Of a stretch of 64,000 nt of DNA, positions 46,821 to 56,832 are shown piece by piece. The stretch's first letter is position 1. Every line of letters starts with the position of its first letter. Below the pieces are notes generated by a model. It was not told the DNA's origin and made no database searches. It saw nothing but the letters and a program-made list of their open reading frames with translations. Both the position numbers and the translations under genes were made by a program. The DNA is from Synechococcus sp. Tobar12-5m-g (lineage in GTDB: Bacteria > Cyanobacteriota > Cyanobacteriia > PCC-6307 > Cyanobiaceae), in NCBI RefSeq assembly GCF_024345415.1, contig NZ_JAGQBB010000014.1:1-64000 (forward strand). Direction: 5' to 3'.

Positions 46821-47486
46821 ATGCGTTTTCAGATCGAATCACTGCTGCCGACCGAGCAGATCTCTTCCTGGCGAGGCAGGCTGCTGGCGCCGGAGGTGCA
46901 GTGGCGGCCCGGTCAGGAAACCGCCGGCTGGCATGCCCGCTCCGTCAAGCACAACCGCCAGCTGGAGCGCGCTTCGGCCCTGCACCAGGAGCTGGCGCAG
47001 CAGGTTCACCAAGCCTTGCTGGCCCATCCTCTGCTGGCCTCGGCGGCGTTGCCGGCACGGATCCACGGCCTGCTGTTCAGTCGCTCGGGCGCTGGCGAGG
47101 GGTACGGCCGCCACGTGGACAACGCCTTCATGGCCGAAGGACGCTCCGATCTCTCTTTCACGTTGTTTCTCTCGGAACCAGGCACCTACGCGGGCGGTGC
47201 CCTGGTGCTGGAGTCCCCCCATGGCGAGGAGGCCATCCGCCTCGGCGCCGGCGATGTGATCGTCTATCCCAGCACCCTCCTGCACCGGGTGGAGTCCGTG
47301 ACGGCGGGGGACCGGCTCGTGTGCGTCGGCTGGATCCAGAGCCGCCTTCGCAGCGCCGAGCAGCGGGAGCTGCTGTTCGAGCTCGACACGGCCCGGCGGA
47401 CGGTGTTCAGCCAGGAGGGCAAGGGCGAGGTCTTCGATCTGCTCAGCCGCAGTTACACCAACCTGCTGCGGATGTGGGGCGATTGA
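46821..47486 (+). CDS. piuC: PKHD-type Fe(II)/2-oxoglutarate dioxygenase (PiuC/YbiX)
   Basis: 221-residue non-heme iron dioxygenase. The iron ligands HxD are in YGRHVDNAFM and the distal His in TLLHRVESV; the 2-oxoglutarate Arg is in GDRLVCVGWIQ. The start MRFQIESLLPTEQISSWR fits the family. PiuC-type proteins are linked to iron-siderophore uptake. It lies 207 bp from the divergent lipoprotein gene and next to zur, in a metal-response region. The substrate is unknown. Confidence 0.9.
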   Translation: MRFQIESLLPTEQISSWRGRLLAPEVQWRPGQETAGWHARSVKHNRQLERASALHQELAQQVHQALLAHPLLASAALPARIHGLLFSRSGAGEGYGRHVDNAFMAEGRSDLSFTLFLSEPGTYAGGALVLESPHGEEAIRLGAGDVIVYPSTLLHRVESVTAGDRLVCVGWIQSRLRSAEQRELLFELDTARRTVFSQEGKGEVFDLLSRSYTNLLRMWGD

Positions 47487-47492
47487 ACCTGA

Positions 47493-47918
47493 TCAGGCCG
47501 ACCCTTGGCGCTCCTGGCAGCCCGGGCACAGCCCGAAGAACTCCAGGGTGTGGAACAGCAGCTGGTAACCACCGAGTTGCTGGGGGTTCAGGTGGGTCTC
47601 GTGCATGGGGCAGCTCCGCAGCACCACGGTGCTGCCGCAATCCACGCAGGTGAGGTGGTGCTCGTCCCGCTCCGTGGGGGCAAACAGGGCCTCGCCGCTT
47701 GGCAGGTGGCGGCAGCGCACCAGGCCCCGCTGCTGCAGGTGGCGCAGGTGCCGGTAGACCGTGGCTAAACCCATGCCATGGGGGGTGCCGCGCAGCCGGG
47801 CATGGAGGTCCTGGCCGGTGAGTTCCTCGCTGGCCTCCTGCAGCTGATCGAGCAGGTGCTGCTGTTTCGCATTGAGCAGGCCGTGGGGTGCCGCCGGATC
47901 TGCGACCTGGGGGGCCAT
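47493..47918 (-). CDS. zur: Fur-family metalloregulator, probably Zur
   Basis: 141-residue Fur-family repressor. The winged helix has GMGLATVYRHLRHLQQRGLV, the metal-binding region has ERDEHHLTCVDCGS, and two CxxC pairs (CVDC, CPGC) form the structural zinc site. The divergent znuABC operon across a palindromic operator makes Zur the likely member of the family. It represses zinc uptake when zinc is ample. The ATG at 47918 fits the family, with 15 non-conserved residues first. Confidence 0.9.
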   Translation of the reverse strand: MAPQVADPAAPHGLLNAKQQHLLDQLQEASEELTGQDLHARLRGTPHGMGLATVYRHLRHLQQRGLVRCRHLPSGEALFAPTERDEHHLTCVDCGSTVVLRSCPMHETHLNPQQLGGYQLLFHTLEFFGLCPGCQERQGSA

Positions 47919-47998
47919 GGCGCTCTGCGCTGGGAACAGACGCTGATCCTATGGAGGGCCGGCTGGGGCCGCCCCGCGGCCGAGGCTGCCATCCACGA

Positions 47999-48015
47999 AT
48001 GAGTATCGTTCTCAT
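47999..48015. promoter_or_regulatory. Zur operator between zur and znuA
   Basis: ATGAG-N7-CTCAT, a perfect 5-bp dyad with a TATCGTT centre, within the 150-bp divergent region. The position and symmetry fit a Zur site controlling znuA and probably zur itself. Confidence 0.75.
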
Positions 48016-48068
48016 AGGCATGCGTCGGTTCAGGCGCGCTCCGCGCCGTTCTCTCCCAACCCACCGCC

Positions 48069-49001
48069 ATGCAATCCATCCTGCGCCGCTCGGCCGTGCT
48101 CGCCGTGGCCGCCCTGCTGGCCTCCTGCGGGGGTGGCGGCCAGGGGCCGGCTGCCACCACGGCGCAGAGCCTGAGCGTGGTCACCACCTTCCTGCCGATC
48201 ACCGCGTTCACCCGGGCGGTGGCGGGCGACTGCGCCACGGTGCAGGCCCTGATCCCCACCAACGTCGGCCCCCACGACTTCCAGGCCACCCCCACCGATC
48301 TGGCCCGCCTCCAGAAGGCCGATGTGCTGGTCAAGAACGGCCTGGGCCTCGAGGAGTTCCTGGGCAAGCTGATCGCCAGCGCCGGCAACGCCAAGCTCCG
48401 GGTGATCGACTCCAGCGCCGGCATCGCCACCCTGGCGAACCCGGAGGAGAAGGGCCATGACCACGGCCACGACCACGGCGCGATCAATCCCCACATCTGG
48501 CTCGATCCGCTCCGGGCCGTGCAGCAGGTGGAAACGATCCGCGATGGCCTGATCGTCGCCAAGCCCACCTGCAAGCAGCAGTTCACCGCCAACGCCGCCG
48601 CCTTCACCTCCGAACTGCGCGCCCTCGACGCCGAGCTGGCCGCCCAGCTCCAACCCTTTGCCGGCAAGACCTTCGTGGCCTTCCACGATTTCGCCCCCTA
48701 TTTTGCGGAGCGCTACGGGCTCAAGGTCGATTTCCTCGTCGATGTGCCGGAGGACAACCCCACCCCCGCTGACCTCCAACGGGTGGCCAAGGAGGTGAAA
48801 GCCACCGACCTCAAAGCCCTGCTCAGCGAACCCCAGGAAGGCAGCCGCTCCTTCAATGCTCTGGCCCAGGATCTGGGGGTGAAGGTCAGCGTCTTCGATC
48901 CCCTCGAGACCGGTTCGGAAGAGGCCGCCAAGCAACCGGGCACGTACGCCGACACCCTGCGCCGCAATGTCAAGGATCTGGTCGACGCGTTCGGGGGATG
49001 A
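48069..49001 (+). CDS. znuA: Zinc ABC transporter substrate-binding lipoprotein
   Basis: 310-residue metal-binding protein. The signal ends in a lipobox (AVAALLASC). Metal ligands are in NVGPHDFQATPTDL (His), the Asp/His-rich loop KGHDHGHDHGAINPHIW typical of zinc carriers, VAFHDFAPYF and the C-terminal SEPQEGSRSF. The His-rich loop separates it from manganese-binding relatives. Zur box lies about 55 bp upstream. znuC follows after a 53-bp gap. Confidence 0.95.
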   Translation: MQSILRRSAVLAVAALLASCGGGGQGPAATTAQSLSVVTTFLPITAFTRAVAGDCATVQALIPTNVGPHDFQATPTDLARLQKADVLVKNGLGLEEFLGKLIASAGNAKLRVIDSSAGIATLANPEEKGHDHGHDHGAINPHIWLDPLRAVQQVETIRDGLIVAKPTCKQQFTANAAAFTSELRALDAELAAQLQPFAGKTFVAFHDFAPYFAERYGLKVDFLVDVPEDNPTPADLQRVAKEVKATDLKALLSEPQEGSRSFNALAQDLGVKVSVFDPLETGSEEAAKQPGTYADTLRRNVKDLVDAFGG

Positions 49002-49054
49002 GCTGACCAAAGCCCATCGGTTGAGCCCTCCCATGCCCTCGGTAGGCTGAAGCC

Positions 49055-49837
49055 ATGGCGGAAATGGTTCTCGAAGTCAGCGACCTCACCGTGCGGCGCG
49101 AGGGCGGCACCGCCGTGGAGGGCGTCAGCTTTGCCCTGGCGGCGGAATCCGACACGGCCCTGGTGGGGCCCAACGGCGCCGGAAAGAGCACCCTGGTGCA
49201 GGCCATCCTCGGCATCCTTCCCCACCAGGGCGGCGGCGTACGGCTGCTGGGGCGGCCCCTGGGTCCCCGCGGCCAGTTGCCACCCTCGGTGCGGGCCCAG
49301 CTGGCCTACCTGCCCCAGACCTTCGCGGTGCGCAACCGCTGCCCCCTGAGTGTTGCCGAGTTCGTGGGCCTGGGCTGGGATCCACCGGGGCTGCAGCTGC
49401 CCTGGCGTGGTAGCGAGCGGCGGCGGCGGGCGGTGGAGAAGGCCCTGGCCAAAACCGGCTGCACCGATCTTGCTGACCGCCTGGTCAGTGAGCTCTCCGG
49501 CGGCCAGACGAAGCGGGTGCTGCTGGCGTTCTGTGTGGTGCGGCCGCGGCGGCTGCTGGTGCTCGATGAGGCCCAGGCCGGCCTCGACAGCCAGGCGGCA
49601 GAGCAGTTCTACGGCCTGCTCTTCGACCTGCGCCGCAGTGAAGGCTGGACGATCCTCCAGGTCTCGCACGACCTGGAGATGGTGCGCCGCACCTGCGATG
49701 GCGTGCTGTGCCTCAACCGCAGCCTGCGCTGCTGGGGCCCCCCCGACCATGCCCTCAGCTCCGCCCAGCTGGAGCGGGTCTACGGCCGCGGCTACGTGCC
49801 TTACCACCACCACCACGGCGGCCACCCCAGCCGATGA
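49055..49837 (+). CDS. znuC: Zinc ABC transporter ATP-binding protein
   Basis: 260-residue ATPase of the metal ABC family. Walker A is GPNGAGKST, the Q loop AYLPQTF, signature LSGGQTKR and Walker B LLVLDEAQAGLD, where the usual DEP is DEA. The C terminus is His-rich (YVPYHHHHGGHPSR), as in many ZnuC proteins. The stop overlaps the znuB start by 4 bp. Confidence 0.93.
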   Translation: MAEMVLEVSDLTVRREGGTAVEGVSFALAAESDTALVGPNGAGKSTLVQAILGILPHQGGGVRLLGRPLGPRGQLPPSVRAQLAYLPQTFAVRNRCPLSVAEFVGLGWDPPGLQLPWRGSERRRRAVEKALAKTGCTDLADRLVSELSGGQTKRVLLAFCVVRPRRLLVLDEAQAGLDSQAAEQFYGLLFDLRRSEGWTILQVSHDLEMVRRTCDGVLCLNRSLRCWGPPDHALSSAQLERVYGRGYVPYHHHHGGHPSR

Positions 49838-50673
49838 CCGACGGCCCTTCGCTTGGCGACCTGCTGGCCCTGCCGTTCATGCAGCGGGCCCTGCTCGGCG
49901 GCCTGCTCACCGGCGCCCTGGGCGGCCTGCTGGGCAGCTTCGCAGTGTTGCGGCAGCTCTCCTTCTTCAGTGATGCCCTCGGCCATTCGGCCCTGCTCGG
50001 CATCACCCTCGGCATCCTGCTGGGGCTCAACCCCACCCTGGTGCTGATCCCCTTCGCGGTGCTCTTCGCCCTGGTGGTGAGCCGCCTGGTGGAGCACAGC
50101 CGCCTGCCCACCGACGCCCTGCTCAACATCATCTACTCCTCGTCGCTGGCGATTGCCGTGGTGGCGCTCAGCTTCGTTCGCATCTACAAGGGCGGCATCC
50201 ACCAGCTGCTGTTCGGCGACATCCTCGGCATCTCCTGGCTGGATCTGGTCCTGATCGTGGGCCTGCTGCTCACCGCCCTGGCCTATCTGGGCCTCACCCG
50301 CCGCGACCAGATCCTGCTCACCCTCGATGAGCCGCTGGCCCTCTCCCGCGGGGTGTCGGTGCCGCTGCACCGGTTGCTGTTCATCGTGCTGCTGGCGGTG
50401 GTGGTGGCGATCTCGATCAAGGCGGTGGGGGTGCTGCTGATCAGCGCCTTCGTGGTGATTCCTGCCTGCGCCTCGCGGTTGGTGAGTCGCCACTTCAACG
50501 GCTACGTGGCCCTGGCCTCGGGCCTCGGGGGGATCTGCGCCGTGCTGGGCCTGCTGGTCTCGGGGGCGTTTGATCTGCCCTCGGGGCCCTGCGTGGTGAT
50601 CGTGCAGCTGATCGGTTTCCTGGCCGCCCTGGCCCTGGCCGCCCAGCCCAGCACCGGAAACGAAGCCAGCTAG
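49834..50673 (+). CDS. znuB: Zinc ABC transporter permease
   Basis: 279-residue membrane permease with about eight helices and the ABC-3 pattern GSFAVLRQLSFFSDALGHSA, HQLLFGDILGISWLDL and KAVGVLLISAFVVIPACASR. With znuC and znuA it completes the importer. The TAG stop overlaps the stop of the convergent Ktr gene, sharing the CTAG palindrome. Confidence 0.94.
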   Translation: MTDGPSLGDLLALPFMQRALLGGLLTGALGGLLGSFAVLRQLSFFSDALGHSALLGITLGILLGLNPTLVLIPFAVLFALVVSRLVEHSRLPTDALLNIIYSSSLAIAVVALSFVRIYKGGIHQLLFGDILGISWLDLVLIVGLLLTALAYLGLTRRDQILLTLDEPLALSRGVSVPLHRLLFIVLLAVVVAISIKAVGVLLISAFVVIPACASRLVSRHFNGYVALASGLGGICAVLGLLVSGAFDLPSGPCVVIVQLIGFLAALALAAQPSTGNEAS

Positions 50674-52076
50674 AGAAAGACTTCTCCGCGGGGGTAGCCC
50701 ACCCGGGACGGTGCTCGGCTGCCGTACACGGCCGCCAGCAGGAGCATGATCCCCAGCCGTCCCACGAACATGCCCACCATCAGCACCAGCTGGCCCCAGC
50801 GGTTCAGGTTGGCCGTCACCCCCACGTCAAGTCCCACGGTGCAGAAGGCCGACATGCAGGTGAACAGCTTCTCGAGGAAGTTGAACGACTGGGCGGTTTC
50901 GTCTCCTCCGGCCGTTGGACCGAGGCCGAGCACCAAGGTCATCAGGATCACGAAAAGGCCGGAGGCCAAGGCCACGCCCACCGCCTTGAGAACAATGGTG
51001 CCAGGGATTTCATGGCGGCGGATGATCACCTCCTGCCGATCTTCCAGGGTGGAGCGGGTGGCCCCCATCAGCACCGCGAAGGTGGTGGTTTTGATGCCAC
51101 CGCCGGTGCCGCCAGGGCTGGCACCGATGAACATCAGCACGATCATCAGCAACAACCCCGCGTCCGAGAGGGTTTCGATCGAGAGCGGCACCGTGTTGAA
51201 GCCGGCAGTGCGGGTGGTGATCGATTGAAAGATGGTGACCTGGAGCTTCTCCCAGAGGTTGAGCGTGTTGATCACCCCGTCCGGGGCGAACCGTTCGGTG
51301 AACAGCAGTCCGATCGCGCCAAGGACGATCAGCAACAGGGTGCTGCGCAGCACCAGCCGCGTGTGCAGGCTGAGGCACCGCTTCCGCCGGAGCCGAGAGC
51401 GATTCTCCCAGAGGTCGTTGGTGACCCGCCAGCCAATCCCGCCGGTGACGATCAGGGCACCGATCACACCGTTGACGATCGGATGGCCCTTGTAGCCCAC
51501 CAGATTGTCGCTCCAGAGCCCGAAGCCAGCATTGTTGTAGGCACTGATGCAGTGAAACATCGCCGCCCAGAGTCGCTCGCCGGGGTTGCTGATGTCGGTG
51601 AATCCAAAGGCGTAGAGCACCGCCGAGCCCAGCCCCATCACGCAGCCGGCGGTGATCAGGATCCGATGGAAGGTGGGTCCGATGCCGCCGACGCCGAACT
51701 CATCAAGCGCCCGGCCCTTGTCGAGGCGCTGGCGCAAGCCTGAGCGACCTTGCACGAAGCCCTGCAGAAAGGTGGTGATCGCCATCAGGCCGAGCCCACC
51801 GGTGATGATCAGCCCCGCGAGGGTCACCTGCCCGAAGAAGGTGAGGTCCTTGCCCACGTCGATGATCGACAGACCCGTCACCGTGATCGCCGAAGTGACC
51901 GTGAACAGGGCCTGCCATAGTCCAACGTCGTCGCTGGAGCAGAGCGGGGAGGCCAGCAGGAGGGTGCCCGCCGCGATCACCAGAGCGCCGGTCACCACCG
52001 TGAACTGGGGCACCGACAGTCGATGGCGCCACAACAGCAACCGTCCCCAGATTTGATCCAGAGACCGGGCTGTCAT
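50670..52076 (-). CDS. Ktr/Trk potassium transporter membrane subunit
   Basis: About 468 residues. The four selectivity-filter loops with their conserved Gly are visible: TSAITVTGLSII, AYNNAGFGLWS, TTRTAGFNTVP and FCTVGLDVG. This makes a Na+-dependent K+ uptake subunit of the KtrB/NtpJ type. A partner KtrA is not in the window. ATG 52076 is chosen because the extra 10 residues before it are not conserved. Convergent overlap with znuB. Confidence 0.92.
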   Translation of the reverse strand: MTARSLDQIWGRLLLWRHRLSVPQFTVVTGALVIAAGTLLLASPLCSSDDVGLWQALFTVTSAITVTGLSIIDVGKDLTFFGQVTLAGLIITGGLGLMAITTFLQGFVQGRSGLRQRLDKGRALDEFGVGGIGPTFHRILITAGCVMGLGSAVLYAFGFTDISNPGERLWAAMFHCISAYNNAGFGLWSDNLVGYKGHPIVNGVIGALIVTGGIGWRVTNDLWENRSRLRRKRCLSLHTRLVLRSTLLLIVLGAIGLLFTERFAPDGVINTLNLWEKLQVTIFQSITTRTAGFNTVPLSIETLSDAGLLLMIVLMFIGASPGGTGGGIKTTTFAVLMGATRSTLEDRQEVIIRRHEIPGTIVLKAVGVALASGLFVILMTLVLGLGPTAGGDETAQSFNFLEKLFTCMSAFCTVGLDVGVTANLNRWGQLVLMVGMFVGRLGIMLLLAAVYGSRAPSRVGYPRGEVFL

Positions 52077-52143
52077 CGGGACGGGGATCGTGATTGGTCG
52101 GGGCACAACGTACCGGAGCGGCCGGCCCCCGGTTGCTCAATGC

Positions 52144-53304
52144 CTAGGGCTTGATCAGCATGGCTCGCGAACGCTCAGCCAGCCGCCGCTCCAGCAGCAG
52201 CAGGCCGAGCACCGTGGTCGCGGTCACCATGATCACCAGGGCGGAGAACTGGGTCGGGTTGATCACCCCGGCGCCCAGCGCCGTGGTGGCGAACACCAGG
52301 CCAGGCAAGCCCCGGGGGACCAACCCGAACACCACCAGCCAGCGGTCGACACCGGCGGCGCGATCGGCCGCCGTGATCCCGAGGCCGCAGAGCAGCTTGC
52401 TGAACACCGCCATCACCACCAGGGCCGCCGCCAGGCTCCAGGCGGCCGGCTCCAGCAGCGTGCCCACCGAGATCCGCATCCCCACGCTGATGAAGAACAG
52501 GGGCAGGAAGACATCCGAGAGCACCGAGAGGGTGCGGGAGACGTCCGCTTCGGGCGGACTCAGGCGACCCAGCAGGATTCCACCCCAGAGGGCGCCCAAC
52601 AGGGAAGTGAGGCCACTGGCCTCCCCCAGCCACGAGGAGGCGATCAATACGATCAGGATCGCCAGGGGGGTGGTGGGCCGCTCTGGCCGGTGACGCGCCC
52701 ACAGCCCGACGGCCAGGGAGATCAGGGCCGCCAGGGCGAGACCCAGCAGCGGTCCGGGTCCTGCCAGGCCCGCTCCTCCCATCGGCTGCCCTGCGCTGGC
52801 CATCGCCACCGACAGGAGCGCGATCGCCGGCAGGTCGTCGAGCACCGAGACTCCCACCAGGAGGCGGCCCGAGGGGGTCTGGAGAGCATTCCCCAGGGCC
52901 AGCACCCGCAGGGTCACCCCCGTTCCGGTGGCGCTGAGGACTGCCAGGCAGAGCAGGGTTTCAGGCGCGGCCATCCCAAACCCCTGGCGCAGGGGCCAGT
53001 AGGCCAGCAGGGGAGCCAGGAAGCTGATCGCCACCGTGCGCAGGATGGCGTTGCGCCGCGAGGCCAGCAGATCGCCCCGCACCTCCAGCCCCACCTGAAA
53101 GAAGAGGGTCAGCACCCCCAGCTCGGTGAGCCCGCTGAGCGGCTTGATGGCGGCAAACGGCAACACCGTGTTGCCGAGGATGAACCCCACCAGCAGCTCA
53201 AGCACGATCGCTGGCACGGCCCACGCCACCAGCCGACCGGCTGACACGCGGGCGATCAACACCCCCGTGAGCAGGATCAGCAGGGTGGTGAGCAGCGTCG
53301 GCAT
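52144..53304 (-). CDS. CPA2-type monovalent cation:proton antiporter
   Basis: 386-residue Na+/H+ exchanger-like membrane protein (KefB/NhaS3-like) with roughly twelve hydrophobic segments. Motifs are ELGVLTLFFQVGLEVR, SVLDDLPAIALLSV (the conserved acidic pair) and LRGLPG-like VPRGLPGLVFATTALG. No C-terminal TrkA-N domain is present. ATG 53304 gives a clean hydrophobic start (PTLLTTLLILLTGVLIA). It diverges from the cation ATPase and neighbours the Ktr gene, so the three may act on ion balance. Confidence 0.9.
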   Translation of the reverse strand: MPTLLTTLLILLTGVLIARVSAGRLVAWAVPAIVLELLVGFILGNTVLPFAAIKPLSGLTELGVLTLFFQVGLEVRGDLLASRRNAILRTVAISFLAPLLAYWPLRQGFGMAAPETLLCLAVLSATGTGVTLRVLALGNALQTPSGRLLVGVSVLDDLPAIALLSVAMASAGQPMGGAGLAGPGPLLGLALAALISLAVGLWARHRPERPTTPLAILIVLIASSWLGEASGLTSLLGALWGGILLGRLSPPEADVSRTLSVLSDVFLPLFFISVGMRISVGTLLEPAAWSLAAALVVMAVFSKLLCGLGITAADRAAGVDRWLVVFGLVPRGLPGLVFATTALGAGVINPTQFSALVIMVTATTVLGLLLLERRLAERSRAMLIKP

Positions 53305-53333
53305 TTTTTGGCAGACATTAAGGTTTTCGGGAT

Positions 53334-56111
53334 TTGAGCGATCAGCCGTTGAGCCGCCCTGTTTCACCCGCCTGGCACAGCCACACGCCCCAGGACTGCC
53401 TCCGAGAGCTTGAGGCCAGCGCCGACGGCCTTAGCACCGCCCAGACCGCCGAGCGGCTCGCCCGGTTGGGGCCGAACAAGCTGGAGCTGGCGCCAGGCCG
53501 CAGCAACCTGCGCATCCTCTGGGACCAGCTCAGCAACGTGATGCTGATCATGCTGCTGGCCGTGGCCGCCGTTTCGGCCGCCATCGCCTTCCAGGCCCAG
53601 CGCTTCCCGAAGGACGCGATCGCCATCGTGCTGATCGTGGGGTTGAACGCCCTGCTGGGCTACATCCAGGAAAGCCGTGCCCAGACCGCCCTGCTGGCCC
53701 TGCGCGAAATGGCCCAGCCCCTGGTCACCGTGCGTCGTGACGGCCATTGGGATCGGATCTCGAGCGAGGAGCTGGTGCCCGGCGATCTGATCCGCCTGGA
53801 GGCGGGGGATCGGGTGCCCGCCGACGCCCGGTTGCTGGAGGTGGCCGAGCTGGGCCTGCGTGAGGCGGCCCTCACCGGCGAGGCCGAGGCCGTGTTCAAG
53901 AAGGCGGATCTGGTGCTGGAGGCCTCCATGCCTGTGCTGGAGAGGCAGAACTGTGTTTTCCAGGGCACCGAGGTGGTGCGGGGGCGGGGCACGGCGGTGG
54001 TGACCGCCACCGGCATGGGCACGGAGCTGGGCCAGATCGCCGAGCTGATCAACAACGCCGGGGGTGAAACCACCCCGCTGCAGGAACGGCTCGATGGCCT
54101 GGCCAATGTTCTTGTGGTTTCAGCGCTGGTGCTGGTGGCCCTGGTGGTGCTGGGCGGCTGGCTGCTGGGCCAGCCACTGCTGGGCCTGCTGGAGGTGGCG
54201 CTCAGCATGGCGGTGGCAATCGTGCCGGAGGGCCTGCCGGCCGTGATCACCGTGACCCTGGCGATCGGCACCCAGCGCATGGTGCAGCGGGCCGCCCTGA
54301 TCCGCCGGCTGCCGGCGGTGGAGGCCCTCGGCTCGGTGACGGTGATCTGCACCGACAAGACCGGCACCCTCACCTTGAACCGCCAGGTGGTGGAGGAGCT
54401 GCGCTGCGGCAGCCAGTCGATCGCCGTCAGCGGCCAGGGCTACGACCCCCATGGCTCCTTCACCGCCGCAGAGCTCGCTCCCCCCGAGGGAGCGGCGGCG
54501 GGAATCACCACGGGAGCCAGGGACCTGCTGCTCTCGGCCGGCTTGCTCTGCAGCGACGCCGAGCTCAAGAAAGCGGAGGACGGCAGCTGGGATGTGCTGG
54601 GTGATCCCACCGAAGGTGCCCTGGTGGTGGCCGCCGGCAAGGCCCAGCTGGATGGCTTCGCCCTGCGCAGCCAGTACAAGCGAACGGCCGAAATTCCCTT
54701 CAGCTCGGAGCGCCAGCTGATGGCGGTGTGGGTGCAAGACAGCGAAGGCACCCTCCAACTCCCCCTCGGGGACGTGGCGACTGGTTCCCACACCCTGCTG
54801 ATCACCAAGGGGGCCCCGGAGGTGATCCTCGGCAGCTGCGACCGCTGGGTCGGGGGCGCCGGTGTTGAGGGGCTCAGCGATTCCCAGCGGCAGTGGTGGG
54901 TGGAGCAGGGGCGGAGCCTCGCCGCCTCCGGCCTGCGGGTGCTCGCCTTCGCCTGCGCCCCCCACCACACCAGCCCGGAACAGTTGCTGGATCACCAGGT
55001 GCTGCTGGGGCTGATGGCCCAGCTCGATCCGGCCCGGCCGGAGGTGGCCGTGGCCGTGGCCCGCTGCCGTGAGGCCGGCATCCGGCCGGTGATGATCACC
55101 GGCGACCATCCCCTCACCGCCCGGGCCATCGGCCAGAACATCGGCCTGGTGGACGCTGACGCGGAGGTGTTGCTGGGCCGGGAGCTGGAGCAGTGCGACG
55201 ACAGCCGTCTTCAGCAAGTGGTCAGCCGCTGCAGCGTCTATGCCCGGGTGCCGCCCGAGCAGAAGCTGAGGATCGTCAAGGCGCTGCAGGCCAACGGCCA
55301 GGTGGTGGCGATGACCGGCGACGGCGTCAACGACGCCCCTGCCCTCAAGCAGGCCCACATCGGCGTGGCGATGGGCATCACCGGCACGGAGGTGAGCAAG
55401 GAAGCCTCCGACATGGTTCTGCTCGACGACAACTTCGCCACGATCGTCAACGCGGTTGAGGAAGGTCGGCTGGTGTACGCAAACATCCGCCGCTTCGTGA
55501 AGTACATCCTCGGGAGCAATGTCGGCGAGCTGATCACGATCGCCTCGGCGCCGCTGCTCGGCCTGGTGGGCTCCCCCCTCTCCCCGCTCCAGATCCTCTG
55601 GATGAACCTGGTGACCGACGGTGTGCCCGCCCTGGCCCTGGCCCTGGAGCCCGGCGAGGAGGGTCTGATGCAACGGCCACCGGCCGAACCCGGGGAGTCG
55701 ATCTTCGCGCGGGGAATCGGCAGTTACATCCTGCGCATCGGTGTGGTGTTCGCGGTGATCACGATCGTGTTGATGGTCTATGCCTTCCGGGCCGGGGCTC
55801 CGTGGCAGACGATGGTGTTCACCACGCTCTGCCTGGCCCAGATGGGCCATGCCCTGGCCGCCCGCAGTGATCTGCCCCTGGTGCAGGTGAATCCGTTCTC
55901 CAACCCCTGGCTGATCGGGGCTGTGGTGCTCACCTCCGCCCTGCAGATGGCCCTGCTCTACGTGCCCGTGTTGTCGAACTTCTTCGAGACCACGCCGCTG
56001 AGCCTGCAAGAGCTGGCCATCTGTATTGGGTTCAGCCTGCTGTTCTTCGTTTACCTGGAGCTGGAGAAGGTGTGGCGGCTGTGGCGCCGCCGGGCCCATG
56101 CCGATGCCTGA
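53334..56111 (+). CDS. P-type cation ATPase (Ca2+-type, PMA1-like)
   Basis: 925-residue P2-type ATPase. The A domain has [15 protein letters not shown], the membrane motif is [16 protein letters not shown], the phosphorylated Asp is in [12 protein letters not shown], and the hinge is [20 protein letters not shown]. Ten membrane helices are expected. The VPEGLP motif places it near calcium pumps (PMR1/SERCA-like), but Na+ cannot be excluded. TTG 53334 is the first start in frame; TTG 53349 is an alternative. It lies 29 bp from the divergent antiporter gene. Confidence 0.92.
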   Translation: MSDQPLSRPVSPAWHSHTPQDCLRELEASADGLSTAQTAERLARLGPNKLELAPGRSNLRILWDQLSNVMLIMLLAVAAVSAAIAFQAQRFPKDAIAIVLIVGLNALLGYIQESRAQTALLALREMAQPLVTVRRDGHWDRISSEELVPGDLIRLEAGDRVPADARLLEVAELGLREAALTGEAEAVFKKADLVLEASMPVLERQNCVFQGTEVVRGRGTAVVTATGMGTELGQIAELINNAGGETTPLQERLDGLANVLVVSALVLVALVVLGGWLLGQPLLGLLEVALSMAVAIVPEGLPAVITVTLAIGTQRMVQRAALIRRLPAVEALGSVTVICTDKTGTLTLNRQVVEELRCGSQSIAVSGQGYDPHGSFTAAELAPPEGAAAGITTGARDLLLSAGLLCSDAELKKAEDGSWDVLGDPTEGALVVAAGKAQLDGFALRSQYKRTAEIPFSSERQLMAVWVQDSEGTLQLPLGDVATGSHTLLITKGAPEVILGSCDRWVGGAGVEGLSDSQRQWWVEQGRSLAASGLRVLAFACAPHHTSPEQLLDHQVLLGLMAQLDPARPEVAVAVARCREAGIRPVMITGDHPLTARAIGQNIGLVDADAEVLLGRELEQCDDSRLQQVVSRCSVYARVPPEQKLRIVKALQANGQVVAMTGDGVNDAPALKQAHIGVAMGITGTEVSKEASDMVLLDDNFATIVNAVEEGRLVYANIRRFVKYILGSNVGELITIASAPLLGLVGSPLSPLQILWMNLVTDGVPALALALEPGEEGLMQRPPAEPGESIFARGIGSYILRIGVVFAVITIVLMVYAFRAGAPWQTMVFTTLCLAQMGHALAARSDLPLVQVNPFSNPWLIGAVVLTSALQMALLYVPVLSNFFETTPLSLQELAICIGFSLLFFVYLELEKVWRLWRRRAHADA

Positions 56112-56796
56112 ACTGCTGGTCGGCTCCCTTTCCCCCACAGTTGGGTTCGAGCACTGGGCCGAATCATTGCTCAACCTGATCAGCGACGCGGTGGAGAGCA
56201 ATCCCCTGCAGGGTTATGTGCTGATCGGCCTGGCCCTGCTCCTTGAGAACATGGTGCCGCCGATTCCGTCAGAGCTGGTGATGCCCCTGAGTGGCTTTCT
56301 GGTGCAGCAGGGCAAGCTTCAGTTCGTTCCCGTTGTGGTCGCCGCCCTGATCGGCACCGTGCTCGGGGCCTGGTTCTGGTACGGGATCGGTCGGCTGGTC
56401 AATGAGGAACGGCTCGAAGATCTGGTGGGTCGCCATGGCCGCTGGCTTGGCCTCAAGCCCGCTGATCTGGCGGTCAGCCGCCGCTGGTTTGCGCGCCATG
56501 GCGCGGCGGTGGTGTTCTGGGGCCGGCTGGTCCCCGGCATCCGGCCGTTCGTGTCGATCCCGGCCGGCATTGAGCTGATGCCGCAACGGTCGTTTCTGCT
56601 CTGGACCAGTGCCGGAAGCCTGCTCTGGATCCTGGCGCTCGTGACGGCGGGCCTCCTGCTGGGCTCCAACTACCGGCAGATTCTCGTTTGGCTGCAGCCC
56701 TTGGGCACGATCCTGCGCAACCTTCTGCTCCTGCTCATCGCCACCGCCGCGATCTGGATCGGGGCCCGTGCCATCGGGCGACGGCGCCTGCCCTGA
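56098..56796 (+). CDS. DedA family membrane protein
   Basis: About 232 residues. LALLLENMVPPIPSELVMPL is the DedA signature, and FWGRLVPGIRPFVSIPAGI is the second conserved loop with Arg. Family members are thought to flip phospholipids or undecaprenyl phosphate. The start at ATG 56098 overlaps the ATPase stop by 14 bp; ATG 56104 is the alternative. Confidence 0.9.
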   Translation: MPMPELLVGSLSPTVGFEHWAESLLNLISDAVESNPLQGYVLIGLALLLENMVPPIPSELVMPLSGFLVQQGKLQFVPVVVAALIGTVLGAWFWYGIGRLVNEERLEDLVGRHGRWLGLKPADLAVSRRWFARHGAAVVFWGRLVPGIRPFVSIPAGIELMPQRSFLLWTSAGSLLWILALVTAGLLLGSNYRQILVWLQPLGTILRNLLLLLIATAAIWIGARAIGRRRLP

Positions 56797-56832
56797 CCAT
56801 CCCCGAGGCTGAGCTCGCCAGCAGCGTATGGA

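Noticed and set aside
54120-56201. Long reverse frame across the P-type ATPase gene
   Set aside because: No domain is recognisable, and the forward strand encodes a complete ATPase with all motifs.
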